A stretch of 22,525 nt of DNA from assembly GCA_963169475.1 (NCBI GenBank), contig CAUJFT010000214.1, forward strand, positions 1 to 22,525, in the 5' to 3' direction. Shown piece after piece: positions 8,647 to 17,040 of this stretch (the first letter of the stretch is position 1; every line of letters starts with the position of its first letter). Source of the stretch: Bacteroidota bacterium. Its GTDB lineage: Bacteria > Bacteroidota > Bacteroidia > J057. The notes under the pieces are model-generated. The model ran no database searches, was not told the DNA's origin, and worked only from the letters and a program-made list of their open reading frames with translations. The position numbers and the translations under genes were made by a program.

Positions 8647-9459
8647 TTAGATTAATCTTTCTGCTCCGGAATATAAATTAAAAGAATGAGGTTTTACAAA
8701 ACCTAACAAAGTCATATTAATAGACCTTGCTAACTCTACCGCCAAAGAAGAAGGCGCGCCTAAGGCACAGACTACAGGAATTTCTGCCATTGCGGCTTTT
8801 TGAATGAGTTCAAAACTTGCTCTTCCGCTCAAAAATAAGAGGTATTGGTTCAAGGGTAATTTCTCTTCCAAAAACTTCTTTCCTATCATTTTATCTAAGG
8901 CATTATGACGACCAACATCTTCAGAAAGTCCGGAGAGAATACCCTCTGGGGTAAAGAGTGCCGAAGCGTGTAACCCGCCTGTACTTTCAAAAACGGATTG
9001 TTGTTTTCGGACAATCTCATTGAGACCGGTAACAATCTCCTTGGATACCCTAAACTCCGTTGAGGAAAAATAGCCACTTTTTAACGTATGAATAGAATTT
9101 ACGGAGGTTTTTCCGCAAACCCCACAACTGCTCGTGGTATAAAAATTTCGGTTAAAGCCCGTAAAGTCTATCTTTGTCTGGGGAGATAGGACGATTTGTA
9201 CCTCATTTTCGGAAAGTTGACGAATTGCCTCAATTTGGGGACGCTCTGTAAGGATTCCTTCCGTATATAGAAACCCGGTGGCTAATGCTGCGTCTTCTCC
9301 GGGCGTGCGCATAGTAATTGAAACCTTTGTTTCGGAGGTGTGTCCCCCCGACTGATATAACACACTGATTTGCAGAGGTTCTTCTATGGCAAGAATATCT
9401 TCCATCTCGCTTAGCTTTTCATTCTGAAAACGAAAAACCGGCAACGTTACAGTTTGCAT
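8647..9459 (-). CDS. fdhD: Formate dehydrogenase accessory sulfurtransferase FdhD
   Basis: FdhD passes sulfur from a cysteine desulfurase to the molybdenum or tungsten bis-MGD cofactor, a step needed for active formate dehydrogenase; it is cytoplasmic. The 270-residue product fits the family. The catalytic pair Cys112-x-x-Cys115 lies in SSCGVCGK. Other family landmarks are the N-terminal 'EEPL.I' segment, RTPGEDAALATGFL, the motif TGGLHASALF, EDVGRHNALDK and LSGRASFEL. The start codon is 11 bases after the alaS stop on the same strand, so it is probably transcribed with alaS. The DUF7009-like gene follows. No formate dehydrogenase or other molybdo-enzyme gene lies in the window, so its client must be encoded elsewhere. 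Identification is strong. Confidence 0.95.
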   Translation of the reverse strand: MQTVTLPVFRFQNEKLSEMEDILAIEEPLQISVLYQSGGHTSETKVSITMRTPGEDAALATGFLYTEGILTERPQIEAIRQLSENEVQIVLSPQTKIDFTGFNRNFYTTSSCGVCGKTSVNSIHTLKSGYFSSTEFRVSKEIVTGLNEIVRKQQSVFESTGGLHASALFTPEGILSGLSEDVGRHNALDKMIGKKFLEEKLPLNQYLLFLSGRASFELIQKAAMAEIPVVCALGAPSSLAVELARSINMTLLGFVKPHSFNLYSGAERLI

Positions 9460-9470
9460 ACTTTTTATGG

Positions 9471-12098
9471 TTATCCGAGTAAAGAACGAACTTTTTCTAC
9501 GGCTTTTTTTAGTCCAGATATTTCTTTTCCACCGGCAGTAGCATAAAAGGGTTGTCCTCCTCCGCCTCCTTGAATTTCCTTGGCAAGTTCACGAACAATA
9601 TTTCCCGCATGGTATTTTCGGGTTTCAGCGAGGTCATCGCTCATAATTACGCTTAGTAGCGGTTTATCTTGAATCACCGCCCCCAATACAATCAAGGTTT
9701 GAGAGGTGGTTTTTTTTAGCTCAAAAGACAAATCTTTTAAATCCGCCGCACTACTTAGGCTCACCACTTCAGAAATAAGCGAAATTCCATGGACAGAAAT
9801 TGCCTTTTCTTGTAGGCTTTGTTTAAGTGCTTGTACCTTCTCCGTACCTATTGTAGCGATTTGTTTTTCAAGCTCTGCATTTTTCTCTATCAAGCCTTCT
9901 ATGGCTTTTTCCGGATTTTTAGGATTTTTTAGGACAGATGATATTTTTTTGAGATTTTCTAATGCCTGATTCATATAATCTAATGCGCCATCAGAAGTAA
10001 GGCACTCTACCCTACGGATTCCCGCCGCAATAGAGCTTTCCGAAATGAGCTTAAATAGCCGGATTTCTGCGGTATTCTTTACATGAATCCCTCCACACAA
10101 CTCAATGCTGTAGGCTGGGTCAAAAACGATAACTCTAACACTTTCTCCATATTTTTCACCAAATAATGCCATCGCTCCCATTTTTTTTGCATCTTCTATT
10201 GGTAGATGACGGTATTCCGTAAGGAAAATATTTTCGGCTATTTTTGCATTTACAATTTCTTCCACTTGTTCAATTTCGTCTTCTGACATTTTAGCAAAGT
10301 GAGAAAAATCAAAACGCAATAATTCCGGAGAGACCAAAGAGCCTCTTTGTTCTACATGTGTACCCAATACTTTACGCAAAGCAGCATGAAGCAAATGGGT
10401 AGCAGAGTGATTGGACCGGACTAACCGCCTATGCTTAGTATCTGTATAGGCTTCCCATTCGCCGTCTGCTTCGGTAGGTAATTTATCAGTAAAGTGAATA
10501 ATCGTTTCATTTTCGCGCTTAGTATCTAGTACCGTCAGGGTTTCGTTACCGTTTGTAATCCAACCTTTATCTCCGACCTGTCCTCCTCCTTCCGCATAAA
10601 AAGGCGTTTCTTCGAGTATTATTTGATAAAGATTTCCTTTTTGCGCTTGTAGGGTTCTGTATCTTAGGATTCTGGTAGAAACACGGGTTTCATCGTATCC
10701 TACAAATCTAGGCAAGTCTGCCGAAGGGGCAATTTCTACCCAGTCTCCGGTTTTTACTTCTCCTGCTTTTCGGCTACGCGACTTCTGTGCTTCAAGATTC
10801 TTATTAAACTCTTCCATATCTACAGAACTGCCCCTTTCCCTTGCCATCAGCTGGGTAAGGTCAATCGGGAAGCCAAATGTATCATATAATCGAAATGCAA
10901 AATCGCCATCTACAATCTTTGCTTCTGGGTGTATCTGAAAATATTCTTCAAATAATTTACTTCCGGCTTCGAGCTTCCGGAGGAATGATTTTTCTTCTTG
11001 CGCCACTATCGTTGCGATAAAGTCTTGTTGTGCCTTGATTTCGGGAAAAATATCTTTAAACTGCTCCGCAAGGACTGCTACCATTTCATACATGAAGGGA
11101 GTATTAAGCCCAAGGTACTGAAAAGCATAGCGGCTAGCTCTTCTTAATATTCTTCTTACTACATATCCCGCTCCTGTGTTGGAAGGAATCTGCCCATCTG
11201 CAATAGGAAAAGTAACGGAGCGAATATGGTCCATAATTACCCGAAAGGCAACCTGCTCAATAGCAGAGGCAGACTGATACTCCTTTTCCGTCTTAGCTTC
11301 AAGAAATTTTTTAGAAGGGAGAAACACATCTGTATCGTAGGTTGAGCTTTTGCCTTGAAGTACCATACACAAACGCTCAAAGCCCATGCCGGTATCTACG
11401 TGCTTGGCTGGTAGCTCCACAAGGCTAGTGTCTGCATTTCGCTGGAACTGCATAAATACATTATTCCAAATTTCTATTACTTGGGGGTGGTCATTGTTCA
11501 CCAAGTCTTTACCATTGATAACCTTCCTTTCTGAATCTGGGCGGCAGTCCACATGTATTTCGGAGCAGGGACCACAAGGACCTACTTCTCCCATCTCCCA
11601 AAAATTATCTTTTTTAGACCCATAAATTATTCGGTCTTCGGCTATCCAATTTTTCCATAAATTGTATGCCTCACTATCTGGAGGGAGGTTATCCTTGGTA
11701 TCTCCTCCAAATACGGTTACATACAATCTGTCTTGAGGAATGCCAAATACGCCAGTCAGTAGTTCCCACGCCCATTCAATTGCCTCTTTTTTATAGTAAT
11801 CACCAAAAGACCAATTCCCCAACATTTCAAATAAGGTATGATGGTAGGTATCATGCCCTACATCTTCGAGGTCATTATGTTTACCCGAAACTCTCATACA
11901 TTTTTGAGTATCGGCTACTCTTGGATATTGAATGGCTTTTATACCGAGAAAAATATCTTTAAATTGAGCCATTCCCGAATTGTTAAACAAAAGAGTAGAA
12001 TCATCTTTCACTACAACTGGAGCCGAAGGGACTATTTCATGCCCTTTAGAGCGGAAAAAATCTAAAAATTGTTTGCGTATCTGATGAGAAGTCAACAT
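9471..12098 (-). CDS. alaS: Alanyl-tRNA synthetase
   Basis: Charges tRNA-Ala with alanine in the cytoplasm and edits mischarged Ser or Gly. The 875-residue length is typical (E. coli 876). The class II catalytic core fills about residues 1-250 and opens with IRKQFLDFFRSKGHEIVPS and the motif NNSGMAQFKD. A tRNA-recognition helical domain follows. The editing domain contains the zinc ligands His564 and His568 (HSATH) and Cys668 and His672 (CGGIH). The C-Ala domain ends with the glycine-rich GGGGGQPFYATAGG. All key residues are present and no frameshift is seen. fdhD begins 11 bases after the stop. A mainly AT-rich 368-base gap lies upstream; I could not find a convincing promoter in it. Confidence 0.98.
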   Translation of the reverse strand: MLTSHQIRKQFLDFFRSKGHEIVPSAPVVVKDDSTLLFNNSGMAQFKDIFLGIKAIQYPRVADTQKCMRVSGKHNDLEDVGHDTYHHTLFEMLGNWSFGDYYKKEAIEWAWELLTGVFGIPQDRLYVTVFGGDTKDNLPPDSEAYNLWKNWIAEDRIIYGSKKDNFWEMGEVGPCGPCSEIHVDCRPDSERKVINGKDLVNNDHPQVIEIWNNVFMQFQRNADTSLVELPAKHVDTGMGFERLCMVLQGKSSTYDTDVFLPSKKFLEAKTEKEYQSASAIEQVAFRVIMDHIRSVTFPIADGQIPSNTGAGYVVRRILRRASRYAFQYLGLNTPFMYEMVAVLAEQFKDIFPEIKAQQDFIATIVAQEEKSFLRKLEAGSKLFEEYFQIHPEAKIVDGDFAFRLYDTFGFPIDLTQLMARERGSSVDMEEFNKNLEAQKSRSRKAGEVKTGDWVEIAPSADLPRFVGYDETRVSTRILRYRTLQAQKGNLYQIILEETPFYAEGGGQVGDKGWITNGNETLTVLDTKRENETIIHFTDKLPTEADGEWEAYTDTKHRRLVRSNHSATHLLHAALRKVLGTHVEQRGSLVSPELLRFDFSHFAKMSEDEIEQVEEIVNAKIAENIFLTEYRHLPIEDAKKMGAMALFGEKYGESVRVIVFDPAYSIELCGGIHVKNTAEIRLFKLISESSIAAGIRRVECLTSDGALDYMNQALENLKKISSVLKNPKNPEKAIEGLIEKNAELEKQIATIGTEKVQALKQSLQEKAISVHGISLISEVVSLSSAADLKDLSFELKKTTSQTLIVLGAVIQDKPLLSVIMSDDLAETRKYHAGNIVRELAKEIQGGGGGQPFYATAGGKEISGLKKAVEKVRSLLG

Positions 12099-12408
12099 TA
12101 TTCAAGCGATTATTAAAAAAACCAGATAGGTTCAAGCCGCAAATTTCGTAAAATTTACGGGTTTTATGGTGTTTTTTTTTATAAAAAAAGATTTTTACTA
12201 GTATCTATTATATCTTATATTTCTATGTGATATAAAGTAAATAACCCTTGTTTTGAAAATCATCAATGATTGATAATAATAAGTATGAGGGAATAAAAAA
12301 CCAAGAAAATATTTATCTGTTAAAATATTGGTTATTAATTATATAACCTTGTTATTCGCTATTTAAAGTTTAAAATTAATCACTCATCACCACCTAAATA
12401 AGCCACAT
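12099..12408. other. AT-rich intergenic stretch upstream of alaS
   Basis: About 310 bases with no credible gene. It must contain the alaS promoter, but I find no match to TAnnTTTG on the minus strand within 100 bases of the ATG. Two short near-perfect palindromes are visible: CGTAAA-a-TTTACG at 12147-12159, about 50 bases before the alaS start, and ATCAAT-g-ATTGAT at 12262-12274. Either could be a protein-binding site, though such palindromes also occur by chance in AT-rich DNA. Confidence 0.5.
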
Positions 12409-12442
12409 AAAAAAACTCCCTCCGATAAAAACGGAGGGAGTT
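12409..12442 (-). terminator. Rho-independent terminator after the T9SS cargo gene
   Basis: An eleven-base perfect stem joins 12414-12424 (AACTCCCTCCG on plus) with 12432-12442 (CGGAGGGAGTT), around a seven-base loop. On the minus strand the hairpin runs into a T tract at 12415-12409. It begins 24 bases after the stop codon of the large minus-strand gene and closes that transcription unit before alaS. Confidence 0.92.
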
Positions 12443-12466
12443 CCTTAGCTTTATATCCTTTCGGGC

Positions 12467-15445
12467 TTATTCGATGATTAATTTCTCGGAGGCAGAACCT
12501 AAGGAGGTTGTAACTCTTAAGAAATATAATCCAGAAGCCAGATTAGAAACATCTATCTGTGTAGTGAAAGAACCTGTATTTTTTGCAGATTTACTCAATA
12601 GCACTTGACCATTTACAGACACAAGAGAAACGGTTACATCATCAGTATTATTCAGTGTCATGCTCACGTTCAATACATTCTTAGCCGGATTAGGATAAGC
12701 TTTGAAGTCAGAAACGCCGATTAAAGCGTCAGTAATATTAACAAGGATACCGGAAATATTTTGGGTGATAGTATCCATACATCCGTTTTCATCTTCGATG
12801 ATGATAGTCATTGTTCCGCCGGGCAATCCAGATTGGAATGCTGTAGTACCAGGGTTATTAGTAGTAATCGGAACAGAAGAACCACCAGATGTCATAGACC
12901 AAGAATAAGTAAGTACACCGGTTCCACCAGAAGCATTCACGGTACAAGTACCAGACCAGGGTCCTGTCATGCTTGCAATACCGTTAGGGGTAGAAGAACC
13001 CGTAGCTACAATGGCAGAGGGCTGAGTAATTGTTACACTATTAGATACCTCACAACCATTTCCGTCAGTTACGATATAAGAATAGCTACCAGCAGCAAGT
13101 CCTGTTACTACGGTACCTGTTCCTGTTCCAGCAGGAGTCCATGTTACATTTGTTCCACCAGAACCACCACTGATTAACAAAGAGATAGAGCCGCTTCCGT
13201 CAGCATTACAAAGCAGGTTCCCAGCACTTTCGGTAACGCTGATTGCAGGAGGAGCGGTAAGAGTTACTTGTCCGATAGTGATACACTGCCCACCGTCAGT
13301 TACAGTATAGGTATTTACTCCATTAGGTAAGTTGGTAGGGTTTGTGCCGGTAGCACCAGAAGACCAAACCACACTATAAGGAGCAGTTCCACCAGTAACA
13401 GTAAGAACGGCACCTCCGTTAGAAGTATTAAAACAAGTAGGGTTAGTAGTAGAAGCTACTGTAACTACCGGAGCATTTAAGTTAGTGATGATTACGTCAG
13501 AAGTAGTCATACAACCCAAAGAATCAGTTACCATAACAGAATATACCCCTGCCCCTAAGTTTGAAATCATACCGTTAGAATAAGGCACATTTCCTCCTGT
13601 TGCATTGGTTACAGAAACAGAATATCCGCTAGGTGCCGGAACGCCACCTGTAAGTGTGATATTAGCAGAACCATTATTTTGTCCGCAACCTGCTGGAGTG
13701 ATGGTAGAAGAAATTGCTATCGGGTTAGAAGCACAATTATAGAACCAAATCGGGTCTTCATCTGCATCTGCACAATCGTAGCTGATATCCATGAAGTAGT
13801 GAATCGTAACTGGGCTAGTCATATTTGTGAGGTCAGAAAAATCTACTACCGTAGTAGGTACTGTATATATCTGCCCGCAAGAAGAGGCAGAGGTAGCAGA
13901 GAATACATATTCAGAAGATTTGGGCTGACGCGCTTTGGTTGCAAAGAATCCATCGTCAAAAGTCCAATCTATATTCTCTGAAATCATATTCGCATCTACA
14001 TCATAGAATGCTCCCCAAAGATTAGGGGCAGTATTTTCGTTACCGCCGATTCCAGTAGTATCAGTATCACTCCAAGTATAGAAAATTTTATCTCCTTCGA
14101 TTGTACGCGCAAGGTGAGTAGGTATGTCAAGAGAAACTACGTTAGAACCGGAACCTAAACTTTCGCGGAAAGTATTGATACCAGAAACCGTAATCATATT
14201 CCAATCTCCCCAAGGGTCAATCGTAATGTCCATTAACTGCATACCGAAACCAGAAGATATAGAATAAGCCGTTGGGCTAGCAGTACCAGAAGAAGCAGGA
14301 CCAACTACGGCAAGAATATGGGGGTTTCCGTTTTTATCTACGGTAAGGTCGCAATTGAAGCCTGTAGTTACGGTTCCATTGCTGATAGAAACCCCTGCGG
14401 TATCCACCCACTGCATTACATAACCTTGAAGTTCGGAGAATACGTTGATATCCACCTCATAAGGAGCCATCCACGAATCTGTATTAAAGTCATATTCCCA
14501 TATAACCGGCTGGTAGATAGAGTCTCTGCCTCCTACCATATCTCCTAGTGCACAAATGTAGCCTTTTTTCCCGTCAGGAGAGAAGGCGATATGCTGGTCT
14601 GTCCAATGAGATGCACCGTCCACGGCGACGTTCCATGTAGCAGTAATTGTATCATGGAGTGTCCATTCTAATTTTTGAGTAGTGGCATTGTACATACCTT
14701 TGCTCACATAGAGGTTGTCATCAGCGGCATCAGAAGTATTTTCTACTTTCCAGAAGATATTGCTATCATATCCTTGTGTAGTTCCTTCGGAAGTGAATAA
14801 AGTATTACCTTGATTTACATAATCTTCTTGAGTAACGCTGAAACCGGCAGCACTTGTAAGGCTACTGGTAACAGTATTAAGGAGTCCCCCTGCCCAACCG
14901 GAGCCAGAGATGTCCACGCATGGCGCGCTTACATGCCATTTCAAGTCATTTACGGTCGGGTTAGAGGCTACAGCAGTGTACAGATAATTATCTGGATAAC
15001 GTCCTAAGCCTAATTGTTGAGCGTCCACATTGGTTACCCCAATACCAACTGTCCAATTTTGACCAGCATCTGTAGAAACAGAGTAACGGAAATGACCGCT
15101 ATTTCCTCCTCCGTAAGTTGCGGGGTCCTGACGATTACCAAATGCAACGGCATTTAGGGTTGGTAAACAAGATATTTGTTTTTGTCCCGCAAGTGCAGCA
15201 TAACCATAAGAGTTAGGAAGCACAAGTATAGGAGTACTAGTGACTGCGTCTGTACCCATATTGCCGGTATTGGTATTTTGTACCAACGGGGCAGTACGGT
15301 TTGTACTGCTAACCGAAGCCGGTTCGATGGGCATTACGCTTTGGGTTACATTGCCCAAATCACCCCGAAAAATAACTTTCTGGTTTTGAGCTGTAACGCT
15401 GGTTCCCACAAGGAGAGAAGTTACGATGACTAATAATTTTCTCAT
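12467..15445 (-). CDS. Large secreted protein with SprB-like repeats and T9SS type A sorting domain
   Basis: A 992-residue exported protein, predicted cargo of the type IX secretion system and probably attached to the cell surface or released. Residues 1-19 are a Sec signal peptide ending in TAQ. Residues about 70-560 form a beta-rich region with an Asp-box-like motif (STDAGQNW, about residue 127) and propeller-like strands, as in sialidase/BNR folds; no catalytic residues can be named. Four SprB-like Ig repeats follow, around Cys587, Cys671, Cys746 and Cys834, each built on the pattern 'C....G....TGG..PYS..W..G....L..G.Y...VTD..GC'. The last 75 or so residues, starting near YPNPAKN and ending in LIIE, are the T9SS type A sorting domain. 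The gene is monocistronic, with a good promoter at 15493-15525 and a strong terminator. Its ligand or role is unknown; adhesion is one possibility. Confidence 0.9.
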   Translation of the reverse strand: MRKLLVIVTSLLVGTSVTAQNQKVIFRGDLGNVTQSVMPIEPASVSSTNRTAPLVQNTNTGNMGTDAVTSTPILVLPNSYGYAALAGQKQISCLPTLNAVAFGNRQDPATYGGGNSGHFRYSVSTDAGQNWTVGIGVTNVDAQQLGLGRYPDNYLYTAVASNPTVNDLKWHVSAPCVDISGSGWAGGLLNTVTSSLTSAAGFSVTQEDYVNQGNTLFTSEGTTQGYDSNIFWKVENTSDAADDNLYVSKGMYNATTQKLEWTLHDTITATWNVAVDGASHWTDQHIAFSPDGKKGYICALGDMVGGRDSIYQPVIWEYDFNTDSWMAPYEVDINVFSELQGYVMQWVDTAGVSISNGTVTTGFNCDLTVDKNGNPHILAVVGPASSGTASPTAYSISSGFGMQLMDITIDPWGDWNMITVSGINTFRESLGSGSNVVSLDIPTHLARTIEGDKIFYTWSDTDTTGIGGNENTAPNLWGAFYDVDANMISENIDWTFDDGFFATKARQPKSSEYVFSATSASSCGQIYTVPTTVVDFSDLTNMTSPVTIHYFMDISYDCADADEDPIWFYNCASNPIAISSTITPAGCGQNNGSANITLTGGVPAPSGYSVSVTNATGGNVPYSNGMISNLGAGVYSVMVTDSLGCMTTSDVIITNLNAPVVTVASTTNPTCFNTSNGGAVLTVTGGTAPYSVVWSSGATGTNPTNLPNGVNTYTVTDGGQCITIGQVTLTAPPAISVTESAGNLLCNADGSGSISLLISGGSGGTNVTWTPAGTGTGTVVTGLAAGSYSYIVTDGNGCEVSNSVTITQPSAIVATGSSTPNGIASMTGPWSGTCTVNASGGTGVLTYSWSMTSGGSSVPITTNNPGTTAFQSGLPGGTMTIIIEDENGCMDTITQNISGILVNITDALIGVSDFKAYPNPAKNVLNVSMTLNNTDDVTVSLVSVNGQVLLSKSAKNTGSFTTQIDVSNLASGLYFLRVTTSLGSASEKLIIE

Positions 15446-15492
15446 GATAAATTTAAAAAAATATAAAATTGATAAACTATGGTGAAAGTCTG

Positions 15493-15525
15493 CGAAATTA
15501 CACCTTTTTTTATAATCCGTGCAAA
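15493..15525 (-). promoter_or_regulatory. Bacteroidota-type promoter for the T9SS cargo gene
   Basis: On the minus strand TTTG (15525-15522) is followed, after 21 bases, by TAATTTCG (15500-15493). This matches TTTG-N(19-21)-TAnnTTTG with one mismatch in the -7 box. The -7 box ends 47 bases before the ATG at 15443-15445, the same distance seen for other genes here. Confidence 0.6.
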
Positions 15526-15810
15526 TTTTCTAAAAAAAGCAGTTATTTTATGTAAGAAAATTTTTGTACACTTGGGAAATAATCGCAGAGGTTGCTTCCG
15601 TTTCAAAGGATTTGGCATTTGCCTTAAAGCTACAAGATTCCTTTGTATCAGAGGTTCATATCTTTCCGTGTCGGTACAATTTGTTTACCTAAAACGTCCG
15701 ATTTACCTTTTAGAGCAGGAACGAATAAAGGAGCTATATCGTTGCTAAGTACAAAAAAAGCAAGGCAGAAAACTATATTTTCCACTTTACTTTTTACTTA
15801 ATAGGGGTGG
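15526..15810. other. Intergenic stretch between ilvE and the T9SS cargo promoter
   Basis: About 285 bases downstream of ilvE. An 89-codon plus-strand frame (15479-15748) crosses it but overlaps the minus-strand promoter and has no family resemblance, so I do not call it. On the minus strand, a seven-T run at about 15751-15760 follows only a weak AT stem, not enough to call a terminator. I see no tRNA-like folding. Confidence 0.45.
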
Positions 15811-16902
15811 TTACAGCATAATTACCCATTCGTATGGGTCATAAATCTTACCTGTTTGAATGCCATATAGTTGCTTATATAACCATGAAGATACTGGTCT
15901 TTCTTCGGGAAGGTTCATGTCTTTACCCCCAAATCCGATTTTGGCTATAGGGGCAATAGTGGCAGCTGTACCTGTTCCGAAAGCCTCTCGTAGCGTTCCT
16001 TGCATATAGGCATCTTGTATTTCATAGATAGACACCCTACGTATTTCTATTCCGTTAAGTCCAAGTGTATTATAGCTGTCTTTGAGTAGCTTTATGACAC
16101 TATCCCTAGTTACTCCCCCAAGTATAGTACCGGTTGGGAGAGGAGTTACCACCACGTCATCAATGACAAAAAATACGTTCATCGTTCCGCATTCTTCTAT
16201 GTATTGATGAAGGCGGGCATCTAACCAAAGTACATTGTCGTAGCCCTGATTTTTGGCGAGCTTATCTGGGAAAAGAGAGGCTGCATAATTTCCGGCGGCT
16301 TTGGCATTCCCCATTCCTCCAATTGCGGCGCGGGTGTATTCTTTGGTTGCAAGTAGTTTTACAGGGTTCTTGTAATAAAAGCTAACCGGACAAGTAAAGA
16401 TTACAAAGGTATAGGATTCAGAGGCTTTTACCCCAATAAACTCATCAGTAGCAAACATGTGCGGGCGTATGTACAATTGCCCTTTGTCGTTTTGAGGAAT
16501 CCATGCTTTATCTAAATCAATTAATGCTTTAAGCCCATCTATAAACAAGGACTTAGGGATTTCGGGCATAGAAAGACGAGAAGCCGAGTGATTCATTCGT
16601 TTCCAATTTTCCTCCGGACGAAAAAGCAAAACTTCGTCATTATCTCCGCGGTAGGCTTTCATTCCTTCAAAAATTGCTTGACCGTAATGAATTGCGGAAA
16701 AGCTAGGACTTAACGGAATTTTTCCATAGGGAACAATTTCAGGAGTTTGCCATTCTCCATTTTCATAGTGACAGATAAACATGTGGTCACTGAAGACCTT
16801 TCCGAATCCTACATTTTCCATGTCAATGTTGTTCAGGCGAGAATGCCCTATACGTGTGATTTTTATATCGGATTTGTTTTGTTGAATGATGGGGATACTC
16901 AT
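15811..16902 (-). CDS. ilvE: Branched-chain amino acid aminotransferase
   Basis: PLP enzyme that moves amino groups between Leu/Ile/Val and 2-oxoglutarate: the last step of branched-chain amino acid synthesis, reversible, and cytoplasmic. It belongs to the longer, eukaryote-like BCAT class. Landmarks are the segment GQAIFEGMKAYR, the PLP lysine Lys201 in GNAKAAGNYAAS, the ECGTMNVFF segment and the phosphate-binding FGTGTAATIAP near the C-terminus. I chose the ATG at 16900-16902 (363 residues). An in-frame ATG exists 48 bases upstream, but those 16 extra residues do not look like the family. A promoter (TTG-N21-TAACTTG) overlaps that upstream start and sits at the usual distance from the internal one. 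No regulatory attenuator is visible. Confidence 0.95.
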   Translation of the reverse strand: MSIPIIQQNKSDIKITRIGHSRLNNIDMENVGFGKVFSDHMFICHYENGEWQTPEIVPYGKIPLSPSFSAIHYGQAIFEGMKAYRGDNDEVLLFRPEENWKRMNHSASRLSMPEIPKSLFIDGLKALIDLDKAWIPQNDKGQLYIRPHMFATDEFIGVKASESYTFVIFTCPVSFYYKNPVKLLATKEYTRAAIGGMGNAKAAGNYAASLFPDKLAKNQGYDNVLWLDARLHQYIEECGTMNVFFVIDDVVVTPLPTGTILGGVTRDSVIKLLKDSYNTLGLNGIEIRRVSIYEIQDAYMQGTLREAFGTGTAATIAPIAKIGFGGKDMNLPEERPVSSWLYKQLYGIQTGKIYDPYEWVIML

Positions 16903-16947
16903 ACTTAAAATCAAATTAAACGGTAATATATTATGTTGAAGTAATTG

Positions 16948-16978
16948 CAAGTTAGTTTATAAAAAAGGATTTGTACAA
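16948..16978 (-). promoter_or_regulatory. Bacteroidota-type promoter for ilvE
   Basis: On the minus strand TTG (16978-16976) lies 21 bases before TAACTTG (16954-16948). This is a one-base-short version of TAnnTTTG with the correct -33 partner and spacing. It ends 45 bases before the ATG at 16902, and so decides against the upstream in-frame ATG at 16950. Confidence 0.5.
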
Positions 16979-17040
16979 GCCTTTATAATCAACCCAATAT
17001 TAATGGGAGGTGTGTTTAAATATCTGAAAATCAATAGGTA

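Noticed and set aside
12579..13740. Repetitive stretch in the T9SS cargo gene as possible tandem DNA repeats or CRISPR
   Set aside because: The similarity is at protein level (diverged SprB-like Ig repeats); no near-identical DNA units or regular spacers are present.
15479..15748. 89-codon plus-strand frame between the T9SS cargo gene and ilvE
   Set aside because: It overlaps a good minus-strand promoter, has an unusual residue make-up and no recognisable family.
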